Shown: piece by piece, positions 8,931 through 16,960 of the stretch
Position numbering within the stretch: the stretch's first letter is position 1
How the letters are laid out: each line of letters starts with the position of its first letter
Source: Streptomyces actinomycinicus
Lineage (GTDB): Bacteria; Actinomycetota; Actinomycetes; Streptomycetales; Streptomycetaceae
Assembly (NCBI RefSeq): GCF_016741775.1
Contig: NZ_JAERRK010000004.1
Location: 124,001-188,000, forward strand
Reading direction: 5' to 3'
Length of the DNA: 64,000 nucleotides
Program-made: the position numbers and the translations under genes
Notes under the pieces: model-generated
What the model saw: only the letters and a program-made list of their open reading frames with translations
Databases searched by the model: none
What the model was told of the DNA's origin: nothing

Positions 8931-9047
8931 GTGGCGGCAGGTCAGTGGCTGGGCCCGAACCCGGCCGGCGTGGCGGCAGGTCAGTGGCTGGGACCGAACC
9001 CGGCCGGCGTGGCGGCAGGTCAGTGGCTGGGCCCGAACCCGGCCAGC
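8931..9047. repeat. Three tandem 39-bp repeats containing the padR-like stop codon
   Basis: Units start at 8931, 8970 and 9009 and are nearly identical (one visible difference: ggaccg for ggcccg in unit 2). Unit 3 contains the end of the PadR-like gene including its TGA (TCA at 9020-9022). The same TCA recurs at 8981 and 8942. The period is 39 bp, a multiple of three. The gene end has therefore been copied twice beyond the present stop. Confidence 0.95.
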
Positions 9048-9601
9048 GTGGCGAGCACGTCGTCCAGCCAGTCGATCATCATCCGCTCGTACGCGATGCC
9101 ACCCCGCAGGACGACGTGCTGGAGCTCTCGTTCGGCGTCGAGCGGCGCCTGCGGAGCGGCCGGGCTCGCCCCGGGACTCCCGGGGCCCGTGAAGTCCCGT
9201 ACCTCTCCCGCCAGGTAGTGCGCCAGCCGGTCCTGGTGCGCCTGCCGGTGCCGCTCCACCTCACGGATCAGAGCGGTCGGGTCGTCGAAGGCGGCGCCCC
9301 GGATCTTCACGGCCAGGTCGTGGCGGACGCTCTCCGGCTCGATCGGGTCGTGCAGCCAGGAGGACAGCGCGGCCCGGCCGAGGTCGGCGACGGAGTACTC
9401 CTTCTTGTCCGGCCGGCCCTGCTGAGGGATGTCCCGGACGTCGACCCAACCGTCGACCTCCATGCGCTTGAGCACGCGGTAGATCTGCTGGTGGGTCGCG
9501 GTCCAGAAGTAGCCGATGGACCGCTCGAAACGCCGGGCGAGTTCATAGCCGGACCCCGGCTTCTCCAGAAGCGACACGAGGATCGCGTGTTCGAGCGCCA
9601 T
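9020..9601 (-). CDS. PadR-family transcriptional regulator
   Basis: 193 aa. The N-terminal winged helix is typical: MALEHAILVSLLEKPGSGYEL, then a recognition region around THQQIYRVLKRM and the wing GRPDKKEY. The C-terminal half is the PadR/Vir-like dimerisation domain (from about residue 85), ending in AGFGPSH. The ATG at 9601 is the only sensible start. A 24-bp inverted repeat lies 13 bp upstream of the gene, so autoregulation is likely, as is usual for the family. The downstream acyl-CoA dehydrogenase is a plausible target. The inducer is unknown; PadR proteins often respond to phenolic or other small hydrophobic compounds. Confidence 0.9.
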   Translation of the reverse strand: MALEHAILVSLLEKPGSGYELARRFERSIGYFWTATHQQIYRVLKRMEVDGWVDVRDIPQQGRPDKKEYSVADLGRAALSSWLHDPIEPESVRHDLAVKIRGAAFDDPTALIREVERHRQAHQDRLAHYLAGEVRDFTGPGSPGASPAAPQAPLDAERELQHVVLRGGIAYERMMIDWLDDVLATLAGFGPSH

Positions 9602-9613
9602 GCCCCCCGATCC

Positions 9614-9637
9614 TGCTATGCAACTCGTTGCATAGCA
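9614..9637. promoter_or_regulatory. PadR-type operator, perfect inverted repeat
   Basis: Half-sites TGCTATGCAAC and GTTGCATAGCA are exact inverted copies separated by 2 bp. ATGCAAC-N2-GTTGCAT agrees with the dyads bound by PadR proteins. It lies immediately upstream of the PadR-like gene. Confidence 0.85.
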
Positions 9638-9810
9638 AGTCCGCGCGGCGCCGGTGGCGCGGGCCGGCCTCCACGGCACCGTGGCGTCGATCACGGCGGG
9701 GTGGGCTGCTCCGCCACGACCGTCCGCCGCGTCGTCGGGTCCGCGAGCTGGGGTGCGGCCGCTGCCTCGTCCCACCGGCCGGGCTCGGCTTCGCTCGGGC
9801 TCGCGTCTCG

Positions 9811-11232
9811 TCAGGGCGCCGCTCGTCCGTCCAGCAGGTCCCCCACCTCCGCGATGCCCTCGGCGATGGACCGCTCGGGCAGGTCTCCGAAGCCCAGGAC
9901 GAGCTGGGGCGGGTCGGCCGCCCCGGAGGTGCGGTGGGCACTCATGCCGTAGAGACCGACACTGCGGGCCCGGGCCGCGGAGACCACCGCCTGTTCGTCC
10001 GTCCCGGCCGGCAGGTGAGCCACGGCGTGGAAGCCCGCCGCGAGGCCGGTCAGGCGGACGGCGGGGGCGTGGACGGCGAGGGCGGTGCGCAGGGTCGTGC
10101 AGCGGGCCGCGTACAGGGTGCGCATACGGCGCAGATGACGGTCGTGGCGGCCGGACTCGATGAGCCGGGCGAGGGCGAGCTGGTCGAGCGTGGGGGTGCC
10201 ACGGTCGGCGATCCTCTTCAGCTCGGTGAGGGGTGCGGTGAGCGCGGGCGGGGACAGCAGCCAGCCGGTGCGCAGGGCAGGGGCGAGGGACTTGCTGACG
10301 GTGCCGATCGACACCACACGGTCGGGCGCCAGGCCCTGCAGCGCGCCGACCGGCTGCCTGTCGTAACGGAACTCGGCGTCGTAGTCGTCCTCGATGATGT
10401 ACCCGTCGCGGCGCCGGGCCCAGGCGAGCAGCGCGTGCCGGCGTTCCGGGGCGAGGACGACTCCGGTGGGCCACTGGTGGGCGGGGGTGACGATGACGGC
10501 TCGAGCGCCGGACGCGTCCAGGGCGGTGACGTCGATGCCGTGCGCGTCGACCGGGACGGGGACCGGGGTGAGGCCGGCCGTGCCGATGGACGCGGTGCTG
10601 GAGGCCGGGCCGCCCGGGTCCTCATGGGCGACGGCCTCGACGCCTTCGCCGGCCAGGGCCTGGAGGGTGAGGGCGAGCCCCTGGGCGTAACCGGAGCAGA
10701 CGAGGGTGTGCGCGGGATCGGCCACGGCCGCACGGACCCGGCGCAGATAGGCGGCGAGCACCTCGCGCAGGACCCGGCTGCCGCGCGGGTCGCCGTAGTC
10801 GAGGTCGGCGGTCGGCATGGTCCGGGCCGCTTCCCGGACCGCCGCGAGCCAGTCGGTCAGGGGGAAGGAGGCGAGGTCCGGAACACCGTGCCGGAAGTCG
10901 GCGATCAGGCGCGGGAGCCGGCCGTCCGGTTCCTCCGCGCGTGGTGGCTCGGTGGCCCGTGTGCAGGGGGCCACGCGGGTGGCCGAGCCGATGCGGCCGA
11001 CCAGGTAGCCCTCGGCCTGGAGTTGGGCGTAGCAGTCCTGGACCAGTCCCCGGGAAAGGCCGAGCGTGCGGGCGAGTTCGCGCGAGGAGGGCAGTCGCTC
11101 GTCCTCGCGCAGCCGTCCGGTGCGGATGGCGTCCCGCAGCTGTCGCTCCAGCTGGGCACGGAGTTGTTCGCCGCTGCTCCGGTCGACGGTCAGCAGCAGT
11201 TCGGGCGAGAGACCGGCCCACTGTACAGCCAT
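9811..11232 (-). CDS. MocR/PdxR-family regulator (GntR wHTH plus aminotransferase-like domain)
   Basis: 473 aa. The GntR-type winged helix (residues about 12-80) is seen in LREDERLPSSRELARTLGLSRGLVQDCYAQL. The rest is a fold-type I aminotransferase domain with the PLP-lysine motif SKSLAPALRTGW and EDDYDAEFRY. The DNA-binding domain normally controls a divergent neighbour in response to PLP or an amino-acid adduct, and here the divergent gene is an MFS transporter starting 47 bp away. The start ATG at 11232 gives the usual short N-terminus. Confidence 0.9.
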   Translation of the reverse strand: MAVQWAGLSPELLLTVDRSSGEQLRAQLERQLRDAIRTGRLREDERLPSSRELARTLGLSRGLVQDCYAQLQAEGYLVGRIGSATRVAPCTRATEPPRAEEPDGRLPRLIADFRHGVPDLASFPLTDWLAAVREAARTMPTADLDYGDPRGSRVLREVLAAYLRRVRAAVADPAHTLVCSGYAQGLALTLQALAGEGVEAVAHEDPGGPASSTASIGTAGLTPVPVPVDAHGIDVTALDASGARAVIVTPAHQWPTGVVLAPERRHALLAWARRRDGYIIEDDYDAEFRYDRQPVGALQGLAPDRVVSIGTVSKSLAPALRTGWLLSPPALTAPLTELKRIADRGTPTLDQLALARLIESGRHDRHLRRMRTLYAARCTTLRTALAVHAPAVRLTGLAAGFHAVAHLPAGTDEQAVVSAARARSVGLYGMSAHRTSGAADPPQLVLGFGDLPERSIAEGIAEVGDLLDGRAAP

Positions 11233-11279
11233 GGAATTGGAGCTTACCGGTGTGCCGGTCGGGACCTAGCGTCGTCGGC

Positions 11280-12728
11280 ATGACGAATCCCCTGACACGG
11301 CCCCGGATTTCGACCGCCCGGCCGCCCTTGCTGACCCGTGCCCTGTTGCTGCGCTTCGTGAGCGTCGTGGGGTCGACGGTGAGCTTCTTCCTGCTGCTGT
11401 CAGCAGTGCCCGCGCACGTCGGCCGGGCCGGGGCAGGCCTCGCGACCGGCTCGCTGATGCTGGCCACGGTGCTCGGCGAGCTGGCCGGACCGCGGATCCT
11501 CGGCCGGTACGACACCTTGGGCCCGTTGGCGGCCGGTCTCTTCCTGCTGGGCGCCCCGGCGCTCGCCCTGCCCCTGGCCGACGGTCCGGCCTGGACAGCG
11601 GCGGTGTGCGCAGTGCGCGGCCTGGGCTTCGGCCTGACGATGGTCGCGGGCGGCGCCCTGACGGCGGCCCTGATACCAGCGGAGCGCAGGGGCGAGGGCC
11701 TCGCGCTGGTCGGGGTGGTCGGAGGCGTACCGGCCCTGGCCGCACTGCCCTTGGGCGTCTGGATGTCCGGCCACATCGGCTACACCCCGGTCACCACGGT
11801 CGCTGCCCTGGCGTCCCTCGCGGCGATCCCGACGGTGCCGGGACTGCGGGAGCAGGAGGTTCCCGCGCGCGTGCAGGGGGGTGAGCGGCGGCACCGCGGA
11901 CCCGTTCCGAGAAGCACCGCGAACCGTGCGGCGCCGGTCCAGACGCCGGGCCAGGTCCAGACGCCGGTGCCGGTCCAGACACCGGGCCCAGTCCAGATGG
12001 CGGGCCCGGTGCAGACACCGGTGCCGGTCCAGACGCCGGTGCCGGTCCAGGCACCGGTGCCGGTCCAGGCACCGGTGCCGGTCCAGACGCCGGGCCCGGT
12101 GCAGACGCCGGTGCCGGCTCGGGAGCCGGATTCGTGCGGCGATCGGGGAAGGGATGTCGGGGTCCTGGGCGGTCTGCGGGCCGGCGGCCTGCGTCGGCCG
12201 GCCTTGGTGTTCGCGGCCACCGCAGTCGCCGCCGGCATCCTGGTGACCTTTCTGCCACTGGCGGTCCGGCAGGGTTCCGGCACTGCGACGGTGGCTCTGC
12301 TGGTGCAGAGCACCACCTCGACCGCGGCCCGCTGGGCGGCGGGGCGCTACGGCGACCGCCGGGGACCGGCGCGGCTGGTCGTGCCCGGGCTGCTGGTGTC
12401 GGCCGCCGGTCTGTCGGCCCTGTCCGTGACGTCCGGCTCGGTCGCCGTGCTGGCCGGCGCGGCAGTCTTCGGCGCCGGCTTCGGCATCGCCCAGAATGCC
12501 ACGCTCAGCCTCATGTACAGCCGCGTCTCACGCCCGTCGTACGGTACGGTCACCGCCCTGTGGAACATCGCCTACGACGGCGGCATGGGCGTGGGCGCCG
12601 TGGGTTTCGGCCTCCTCGCGGCACACACAGGGTACGGCTGGGGGTTCGCGCTGACGGGTGTGCTGATGCTGAGCGCCCTGGCGCCGGCGGCACGTGACCG
12701 GCAGGCCGAGGCGCGGCCGCAGCCCTGA
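11280..12728 (+). CDS. MFS transporter with Pro-rich repeat in the central loop
   Basis: 482 aa. Hydrophobic segments make about six helices before residue 195 and six after about 300, as in drug-efflux MFS proteins. The cytoplasmic loop between the two halves is expanded by about 60 residues of a six-residue repeat of the form P-V-Q-T/A-P-V/G (residues about 218-280). Motif-A-like RWAAGRYGDRRGPAR lies after helix 8. The ATG at 11280 was chosen because it opens just before helix 1. It is divergent from the MocR gene with 47 bp between the starts, so the two probably share a regulatory region. The substrate is unknown. Confidence 0.85.
   Translation: MTNPLTRPRISTARPPLLTRALLLRFVSVVGSTVSFFLLLSAVPAHVGRAGAGLATGSLMLATVLGELAGPRILGRYDTLGPLAAGLFLLGAPALALPLADGPAWTAAVCAVRGLGFGLTMVAGGALTAALIPAERRGEGLALVGVVGGVPALAALPLGVWMSGHIGYTPVTTVAALASLAAIPTVPGLREQEVPARVQGGERRHRGPVPRSTANRAAPVQTPGQVQTPVPVQTPGPVQMAGPVQTPVPVQTPVPVQAPVPVQAPVPVQTPGPVQTPVPAREPDSCGDRGRDVGVLGGLRAGGLRRPALVFAATAVAAGILVTFLPLAVRQGSGTATVALLVQSTTSTAARWAAGRYGDRRGPARLVVPGLLVSAAGLSALSVTSGSVAVLAGAAVFGAGFGIAQNATLSLMYSRVSRPSYGTVTALWNIAYDGGMGVGAVGFGLLAAHTGYGWGFALTGVLMLSALAPAARDRQAEARPQP
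11933..12119 (+). repeat. Tandem 18-bp coding repeat inside the MFS gene
   Basis: About ten copies of an 18-bp unit related to ccggtgccggtccagacg, all in frame, encode a hexapeptide repeat rich in Pro, Val and Gln. Copies differ by a few substitutions (tccaggca, tccagatg), so the array is not brand new. Neighbouring MFS sequence is not repetitive. Confidence 0.93.
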
Positions 12729-12761
12729 ATGCGCCGACGCCCGCCCCGTCACGCTCTCTGG

Positions 12762-13037
12762 TCACCCGAGGGCCTCGTACTCAGGGGACGGATGGACCAG
12801 TTCGGGGTGTTCCACCACGTAACGGTCGCCGTGGATCGTGAGCATCGCCCAATGCCAGGCCTCGTCGTGAAAGACGAGGCAGCGGTACGGGGCATCCTCC
12901 GGCTCGTACGGGTAGTGCTCCAGGGCGGCTTGCCAGGCTTCCGCCGGCGTCAACCCGCCATGGTGCTCCATCACCCATGCGTAGCCACGCCGCTCGGAAT
13001 GCAGATAGTCGAGGTACTCCGCCTCACTCCATGTCAC
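12762..13037 (-). CDS. Small conserved hypothetical protein rich in aromatic residues
   Basis: 91 aa, start GTG at 13037; the ATG at 13032 is out of frame. It is rich in Trp, Tyr, His and Glu (TWSEAEYLDYLHSERRGYAW; EPEDAPYRCLVFHDEAWHWAM), with codon use like its neighbours. No signal peptide or membrane segment. A TAGGGT six nt before the GTG could be a -10 box for leaderless transcription. I do not recognise a characterised family and assign no function. Confidence 0.65.
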   Translation of the reverse strand: MTWSEAEYLDYLHSERRGYAWVMEHHGGLTPAEAWQAALEHYPYEPEDAPYRCLVFHDEAWHWAMLTIHGDRYVVEHPELVHPSPEYEALG

Positions 13038-13247
13038 GGCTCAACCCTAGGAGGGCCGTCGCCGGTACCGAAGGGAGGGCCGGGGGGGGCAACACGCTCC
13101 GAGCGGAAGGATCCGTGGCAGGGAGCTGACTCGTTCGGGTGAGGGTGGATCGATTCGGCGGGCGACGGACGCCTGGTGGGCATGGCCGTGGAAAGGGTGA
13201 CTCCCGCACGTAGCCGCTCCTCTCCTCACGAAGGGACCACCTTCTCC

Positions 13248-13595
13248 ATGTGTCTGCGCAACGCTGCGGTCGCCGCCTTCGGCGCGCTCGCCCTGGTCCT
13301 GACCGTTCCCGCCTCCGCTTCCGCCGCGGAGGGACAGTTCCAGTACACCTACACCGGTCCGGACGGACGCCCTCAGATCGCCGTTCTGGATGACCCGGAA
13401 AGCCTGGAGTGCATCACGCTCCCAGAGGTCGCGGACCCCGGATCCAGCTCTCCGGCCCATTCTCCGCGCAACCGGACCGACGAGCGGGCCACGGTGTTCA
13501 CCGAGCCGGACTGCACGGGAGACGCATTCACACTGCGCCCGCAGACCGGGTACGGAAGCGAGCGCCTGAAGCTTCGATCGGTCTACTTCTCCTGA
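13248..13595 (+). CDS. Small secreted protein, beta/gamma-crystallin-like
   Basis: 115 aa. A Sec signal peptide (residues 1-26) ends in ASASA followed by AEGQ. The mature part is about 89 residues with two cysteines. Its end, VFTEPDCTGDAFTLRPQTGYGSERL, resembles the second half of small actinobacterial crystallin-like secreted proteins. The ATG at 13248 was chosen over an upstream in-frame ATG (13176) because it begins the signal peptide directly and has AAGGGA 11 nt before it. Function unknown; assignment to a crystallin fold is from pattern only. Confidence 0.7.
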   Translation: MCLRNAAVAAFGALALVLTVPASASAAEGQFQYTYTGPDGRPQIAVLDDPESLECITLPEVADPGSSSPAHSPRNRTDERATVFTEPDCTGDAFTLRPQTGYGSERLKLRSVYFS

Positions 13596-13696
13596 GGGGT
13601 CGGCCGACTTCTCCTGAGAAGTCGGTCCGCTTGTCCTGAAGCGGAAGGGTCAGGCGCCACCCGTCCGCACGGAGTCGCGGACCGGCTCTCCACTGG

Positions 13697-13771
13697 CTCT
13701 TCACCGGCCGGCTCTCCACTGGCCGGCTCTTCACCGGCCGGCTCTTCACCGGCCGGCTCTTCACTGGCCCA
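13697..13771. repeat. Five tandem 15-bp repeats overlapping the DinB-like stop codon
   Basis: Units of 15 bp (ctcttcaccggccgg and one-base variants) run from 13697 to 13771, with a partial copy at 13686. The last unit contains the stop codon of the DinB-like gene (TCA at 13761-13763); the TCA recurs in three of the four other units, and the unit at 13712 has CCA instead. Each CCGG-bearing unit can also pair with itself, so the RNA may be structured. Confidence 0.93.
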
Positions 13772-14327
13772 CTCTTCCGTCGACGCATTCGCGCAGCAGG
13801 TCGGCGTGCCCGCAGTGACGGGCGTACTCCTCGACCCGGTGCACCATCAGCTCCCTGATGGCGATCCGCTCCCTTCCCACCCGCTCCCCCAGGTCCGGGT
13901 ACCCGGCCAGTGCGGCGTCGGTCGCGGCCTGCTCGCGTTCGAGATCGGCGTACGCGGCGTCGACCACGGCCTGTTCGGCGACAGCTCCGTCGAAATCCGC
14001 GTCCTTGCGGCCGTACAGCTTCGGCAGCGCGTCGCCGTCGGTGATCCAGTTGCGCCAGTCGCGCTCCACCTCGGCAAGGTGCCGGAGCAGGCCGAGCAGC
14101 GACATCGTCGACGGTGGAACCGACCTTCGGGCCAGCTGCTCCGGGTCGAGACCCTCGCACTTCATCCGCAGGGTCATGCGGTAGTTCGTCAGGAAGTCCA
14201 GCAGTGTCGCGAACTCGCCCTCGGGACTGTCCCCGTTGTCGCGGGGGTCGTCGGCCGGATCGGCCCACATGTCGGGGTAGACGGTCGCCTGGGTCCATCG
14301 CTCGGGTTGGCCGGTCATGCGCTGCAT
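13761..14327 (-). CDS. DinB-like (DUF664) four-helix protein
   Basis: 188 aa from ATG at 14327; ATG at 14318 is an alternative. The order EGEFATLLDFLTNYRMTLRMKCEGLDPEQLARR, then LGLLRHLAEVERDW and RELMVHRVEEYARHCGHADLLRE, is typical of the DinB/DUF664 superfamily. The metal-binding His positions are in LRHLAEVE and the EYARHCGHAD segment. Members include thiol-dependent enzymes such as mycothiol- or bacillithiol-dependent transferases and many uncharacterised proteins. The substrate cannot be told. The 3' end is embedded in the 15-bp repeat array. Confidence 0.85.
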   Translation of the reverse strand: MQRMTGQPERWTQATVYPDMWADPADDPRDNGDSPEGEFATLLDFLTNYRMTLRMKCEGLDPEQLARRSVPPSTMSLLGLLRHLAEVERDWRNWITDGDALPKLYGRKDADFDGAVAEQAVVDAAYADLEREQAATDAALAGYPDLGERVGRERIAIRELMVHRVEEYARHCGHADLLRECVDGRVGQ

Positions 14328-14475
14328 GGTGATCCGGGACGGCCCGGGTTCGCCACCGAGTTTCTCGTCCTGCGGTTGGTCAGCAGCCGTGATCCCGCAG
14401 TCGACGGACCTCCCGTGAAACCGCCTGCCCGGCAATCTCACTGCACGTTCGCGGCCGCCGGCGCATCCTGCTCGG

Positions 14476-15344
14476 ATGGGCTTCTCCGTCAACGTCCCCG
14501 ACTTCGGTGACTTCGCCGCCCCCCGTAACGTCGCCACCGCGGCGGCTGCCGCGGAACAGGCGGTCTGGGACGGGCTCTTCGTCTGGGACCACGTACTCCA
14601 TCGTCAATTCCAGGGCCGCCCCTTCGGCGATCCCTGGATGCTGCTGACCGCGGCCGCGTTGGCGACCTCCCGCATACGACTGGGCACCATGTTGACGCCG
14701 GTTCCCCGTTACCGGCCGCAGCAACTCGCCCGCCAGGTGGCCACCCTGGACCACCTCAGCGGGGGCCGGGTGATCTTCGCGGCAGGTCTGGGCGGTCCGG
14801 TCGAGGACGAGTACCGCAGCTTCGGTGACGAGGCCGAGCCGCGCCTCCTCGCCGAGCGTCTGGACGAGGGGCTGGAGCTGTTGAGGCACCTCTGGTCCGG
14901 CGAGCAGGTGAACCACCGGGGCCGGCACTACGAGGACCGGGACGTGACGCTGTTGCCCGCCCCGGTGCAACGCCCGTGCCCACCGGTGTGGATCGGTGGA
15001 TTCTGGCCGCGCCGTCCGCCCATGCGTCGGGCGGCGCGGTGGGACGGCGCGGTGCCGCTGTTCGAGACGGCCCGGCACGGGCATGTACCCGACCTGGCCG
15101 AAGTACGGGACCTCGTCGGCTACGTGCGCAAACATCGTACGGCCGGGGCCGGCTGCCCTTCGAGTTCGTGCTCGGCGGTGCCACGCCCGCGGACGCGGCC
15201 AAGGCCAAGGCCAAGGACGTGATCGGTCCGCTGCACGACGCCGGCGCCACCTGGTGGGACGGGCGGCAGGTGCAGACCGGCCCCGACCTGGACCGCCTGT
15301 CTCCGCTGCTCCGCCGCATCGAGGCGGGACCACCGGTGATCTGA
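14476..15344 (+). pseudogene. LLM-class flavin-dependent oxidoreductase, frameshifted
   Basis: The first 225 or so codons encode a luciferase-like F420/FMN oxidoreductase: FSVNVPDFGDF start, SRIRLGTMLTPVPRYRP, and PPVWIGGFWPRR. Near 15145-15165 the reading switches from frame 1 to frame 3. Frame 1 ends in a run of Arg/Pro/Thr and stops at 15222, while frame 3 continues with LPFEFVLGGATPADAAKAKA and the natural C-terminus to 15344. Together they would give about 289 aa, the normal size. This is either a true one-base disruption or a sequencing error. Confidence 0.8.
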
Positions 15345-15421
15345 TCGGCCGGTGCAGGTGTGCGGGGCTTACCGCTGCCGCTCCTGGATTCCTGCCGCAC
15401 CGGAGGACGCCGTCGCCATTC

Positions 15422-15658
15422 TCATTCCGCCCTACCGGCGGCAGCACTCTCAGCCTCGAAGCAGGTGCCGCACGTCAGCCGCCTGGCCTCCGGTCCTGGG
15501 CTGGAGGAACCGGACGGGTTCGACACCGAAGTACTGGTGACATGTGCATGCCTGCCGCAGATTCCGGCTCCGCACCGCGCGCAGACACCGGCAGCAACAG
15601 CCGGGCTCGGCACGGTCAGCCCGGCCCGGCTCTCGAGAACGCAGTCAAAGCAGTGCAT
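15422..15658 (-). CDS. DUF2180-like small Cys-rich protein
   Basis: 78 aa. It starts MHCFDCV and contains CARCGAGICGRHAH and LTCGTC, i.e. paired CxxC motifs that could hold one or two zinc ions, as in DUF2180. The ATG at 15658 is preceded by GAAGGGCAGG. A good -10 box (TATTAT) lies 42 nt upstream. Probably cytoplasmic; function unknown. Confidence 0.75.
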   Translation of the reverse strand: MHCFDCVLESRAGLTVPSPAVAAGVCARCGAGICGRHAHVTSTSVSNPSGSSSPGPEARRLTCGTCFEAESAAAGRAE

Positions 15659-15699
15659 GATGACCTGCCCTTCTCGGGCTGAAAGCCTTGCCCTACCTC

Positions 15700-15705
15700 A
15701 TAATA
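15700..15705 (-). promoter_or_regulatory. Candidate -10 box for the DUF2180-like gene
   Basis: TATTAT on the minus strand in an otherwise GC-rich stretch, 42 nt before the start codon. No convincing -35 is seen at the usual distance, so an alternative sigma factor or an extended -10 (TCTATTATG) is possible. Confidence 0.45.
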
Positions 15706-16013
15706 GACTCGACCCCTTCGAGGCGCGCGGCTCCGCCGACTCCGCTCCGGCCCGCCAGTCCCCACGCCGGTCGGCGCGCATGCGGACCGCCCCGACCAGG
15801 GCGCGCTCGGCGCCGCCCTCGCCGAGTCCCGGCACGTACGTCGCCTGCAGGCACCCCACCACCCGTGCCGCCGCCGTCGACCAGCGACGATGAGCGCCGT
15901 GTCCGGAACCGACGCCGATACCTCTACCCGTTGCCGGGGTACGTCCCGTGGGCCACGCGCGTCGGGTGGGAATTGCGGGGCGTGAATGGGTCCGGGGCCG
16001 TTTATTCGCGGTG
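15706..16013. other. Stretch without a supported gene
   Basis: Open frames exist on both strands but have no start/RBS combination and no recognisable family. The minus-strand reading ending at 15698 (containing TAAARVVGCLQATYVPG) looks somewhat protein-like and could be the tail of a decayed gene, but I cannot support it. Confidence 0.4.
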
Positions 16014-16025
16014 TGCATATATGCA
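16014..16025. promoter_or_regulatory. 12-bp AT-rich palindrome upstream of the STAND operon
   Basis: TGCATATATGCA is a perfect palindrome, conspicuous in about 70% GC DNA. It lies 15 bp before the -35 box of the promoter at 16041-16069, a position suited to a regulator. Confidence 0.5.
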
Positions 16026-16040
16026 TCTCGGTGAACTCAC

Positions 16041-16069
16041 TTACAGGCCACCCGGTGCTTCGCTAATCT
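16041..16069 (+). promoter_or_regulatory. Sigma70-like promoter for the exported-protein/STAND operon
   Basis: TTACAG (16041-16046), a 17-bp spacer and TAATCT (16064-16069). This matches the HrdB-type consensus in sequence and spacing and leaves a leader of about 75 nt before the start at 16151. Confidence 0.6.
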
Positions 16070-16150
16070 GCTGATGATCCTGGCTGTCCGGTCGAAATGG
16101 CAGGGGAGCCCAAGCGGCCGTGCGCCGGTTCGGATCGGGGGGAGTACGTG

Positions 16151-16960
16151 ATGCAGCGCCTTGGTGTCAGGGCGGCGGTCGTCGCTGTCGTGTTGCTGAT
16201 CGTCGCCGCGGGCTCGGCCTATTTACTGTTGCGGCCCGACGAGTCGGCGGATTCGGTCCGGTTCGCGCTCGTCGCGGACAGCCGACTGTCCGCGCTGGCA
16301 CTGCCGGGGGATCCGGACGGGACGTGCGAAGCGGATGCGAGCGTGTGCCGGTCGGTCCTTCGGGTGGAGAAGAACGGCGAGGTCAGAAAGGTCCTGGTGA
16401 CCGCTCGGGACGCGCTGCCGGAAGGGGTTCGACTGGCCTACTGGGGTTGCCGGGAGGGCCCCGGCTCGTCCGCTTGCACGGTTCGCCAGGACCGCGACGC
16501 CACCATCTGCGTGACCACGACCGGACCCGTCGACGTGGCCCGCAAGGCGTGCGGGAACAAGGCCGCGCGGCCGGCGGCCGGCGGACCGGGAAAGCTGACC
16601 GTGATCTTCCAGACCAAATGGAAGATCGATCTGTTCGGCAATTTCAAGGAGTCCTGCGGCAGCGACGGCACCCTCGGAAAGAAGTGCGAAATACCTGTCA
16701 AGCAAGGAAAGATCTATTACCTGCGCGCCCAGCCCGCCTCGGCGGACGATCCGTACGCGCACCCCGCCCGGAAGCCGGGATTCTCCTACATGTACGTCCA
16801 GTACGAGGGCTGCAACAGCGGCTTGGGACACGGCGACTCGATCACCTGCGCGGTCTTCGGGTCGGCTGGGAAATCAACCGTCTGCGTGTCCACCGGGGAC
16901 GAGTTCGAGCAGAAGTCCGCGCGGGCATGCCTCGCCTACCGCAGGACGGAGACGCCATGA
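16151..16960 (+). CDS. Membrane-anchored extracytoplasmic protein, first gene of the STAND operon
   Basis: 269 aa. One N-terminal hydrophobic segment (residues about 7-27) is followed by an extracytoplasmic part with many cysteines (CEADASVC, WGCREGPGSSACTV, SCGSDGTLGKKCEIP, YEGCNSGLG). There appear to be two related halves, each containing a 'YxGC...' motif followed by a 'C-V-(S/T)' strand. The ATG at 16151 has GGGGGGAG six nt upstream, so the longer frame from 16097 is not needed. A TTA leucine codon at 16223-16225 makes expression bldA-dependent in Streptomyces. Its stop overlaps the next gene (ATGA). No family recognised; the context suggests an extracellular sensor or partner for the STAND protein. 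Confidence 0.75.
   Translation: MQRLGVRAAVVAVVLLIVAAGSAYLLLRPDESADSVRFALVADSRLSALALPGDPDGTCEADASVCRSVLRVEKNGEVRKVLVTARDALPEGVRLAYWGCREGPGSSACTVRQDRDATICVTTTGPVDVARKACGNKAARPAAGGPGKLTVIFQTKWKIDLFGNFKESCGSDGTLGKKCEIPVKQGKIYYLRAQPASADDPYAHPARKPGFSYMYVQYEGCNSGLGHGDSITCAVFGSAGKSTVCVSTGDEFEQKSARACLAYRRTETP

Noticed and set aside
8931-9047. CRISPR array
   Set aside because: The 39-bp units are directly adjacent with no unique spacers and lie over a gene end; no cas genes are in the window.
10941-11279. N-terminal extension of the MFS transporter
   Set aside because: It runs antisense through the MocR gene and is Arg/Gly-rich; the ATG at 11280 opens directly onto helix 1.
15698-16018. Minus-strand protein containing TAAARVVGCLQATYVPG
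   Set aside because: No supported start and no family; it ends in the promoter of the DUF2180-like gene. Perhaps a remnant.
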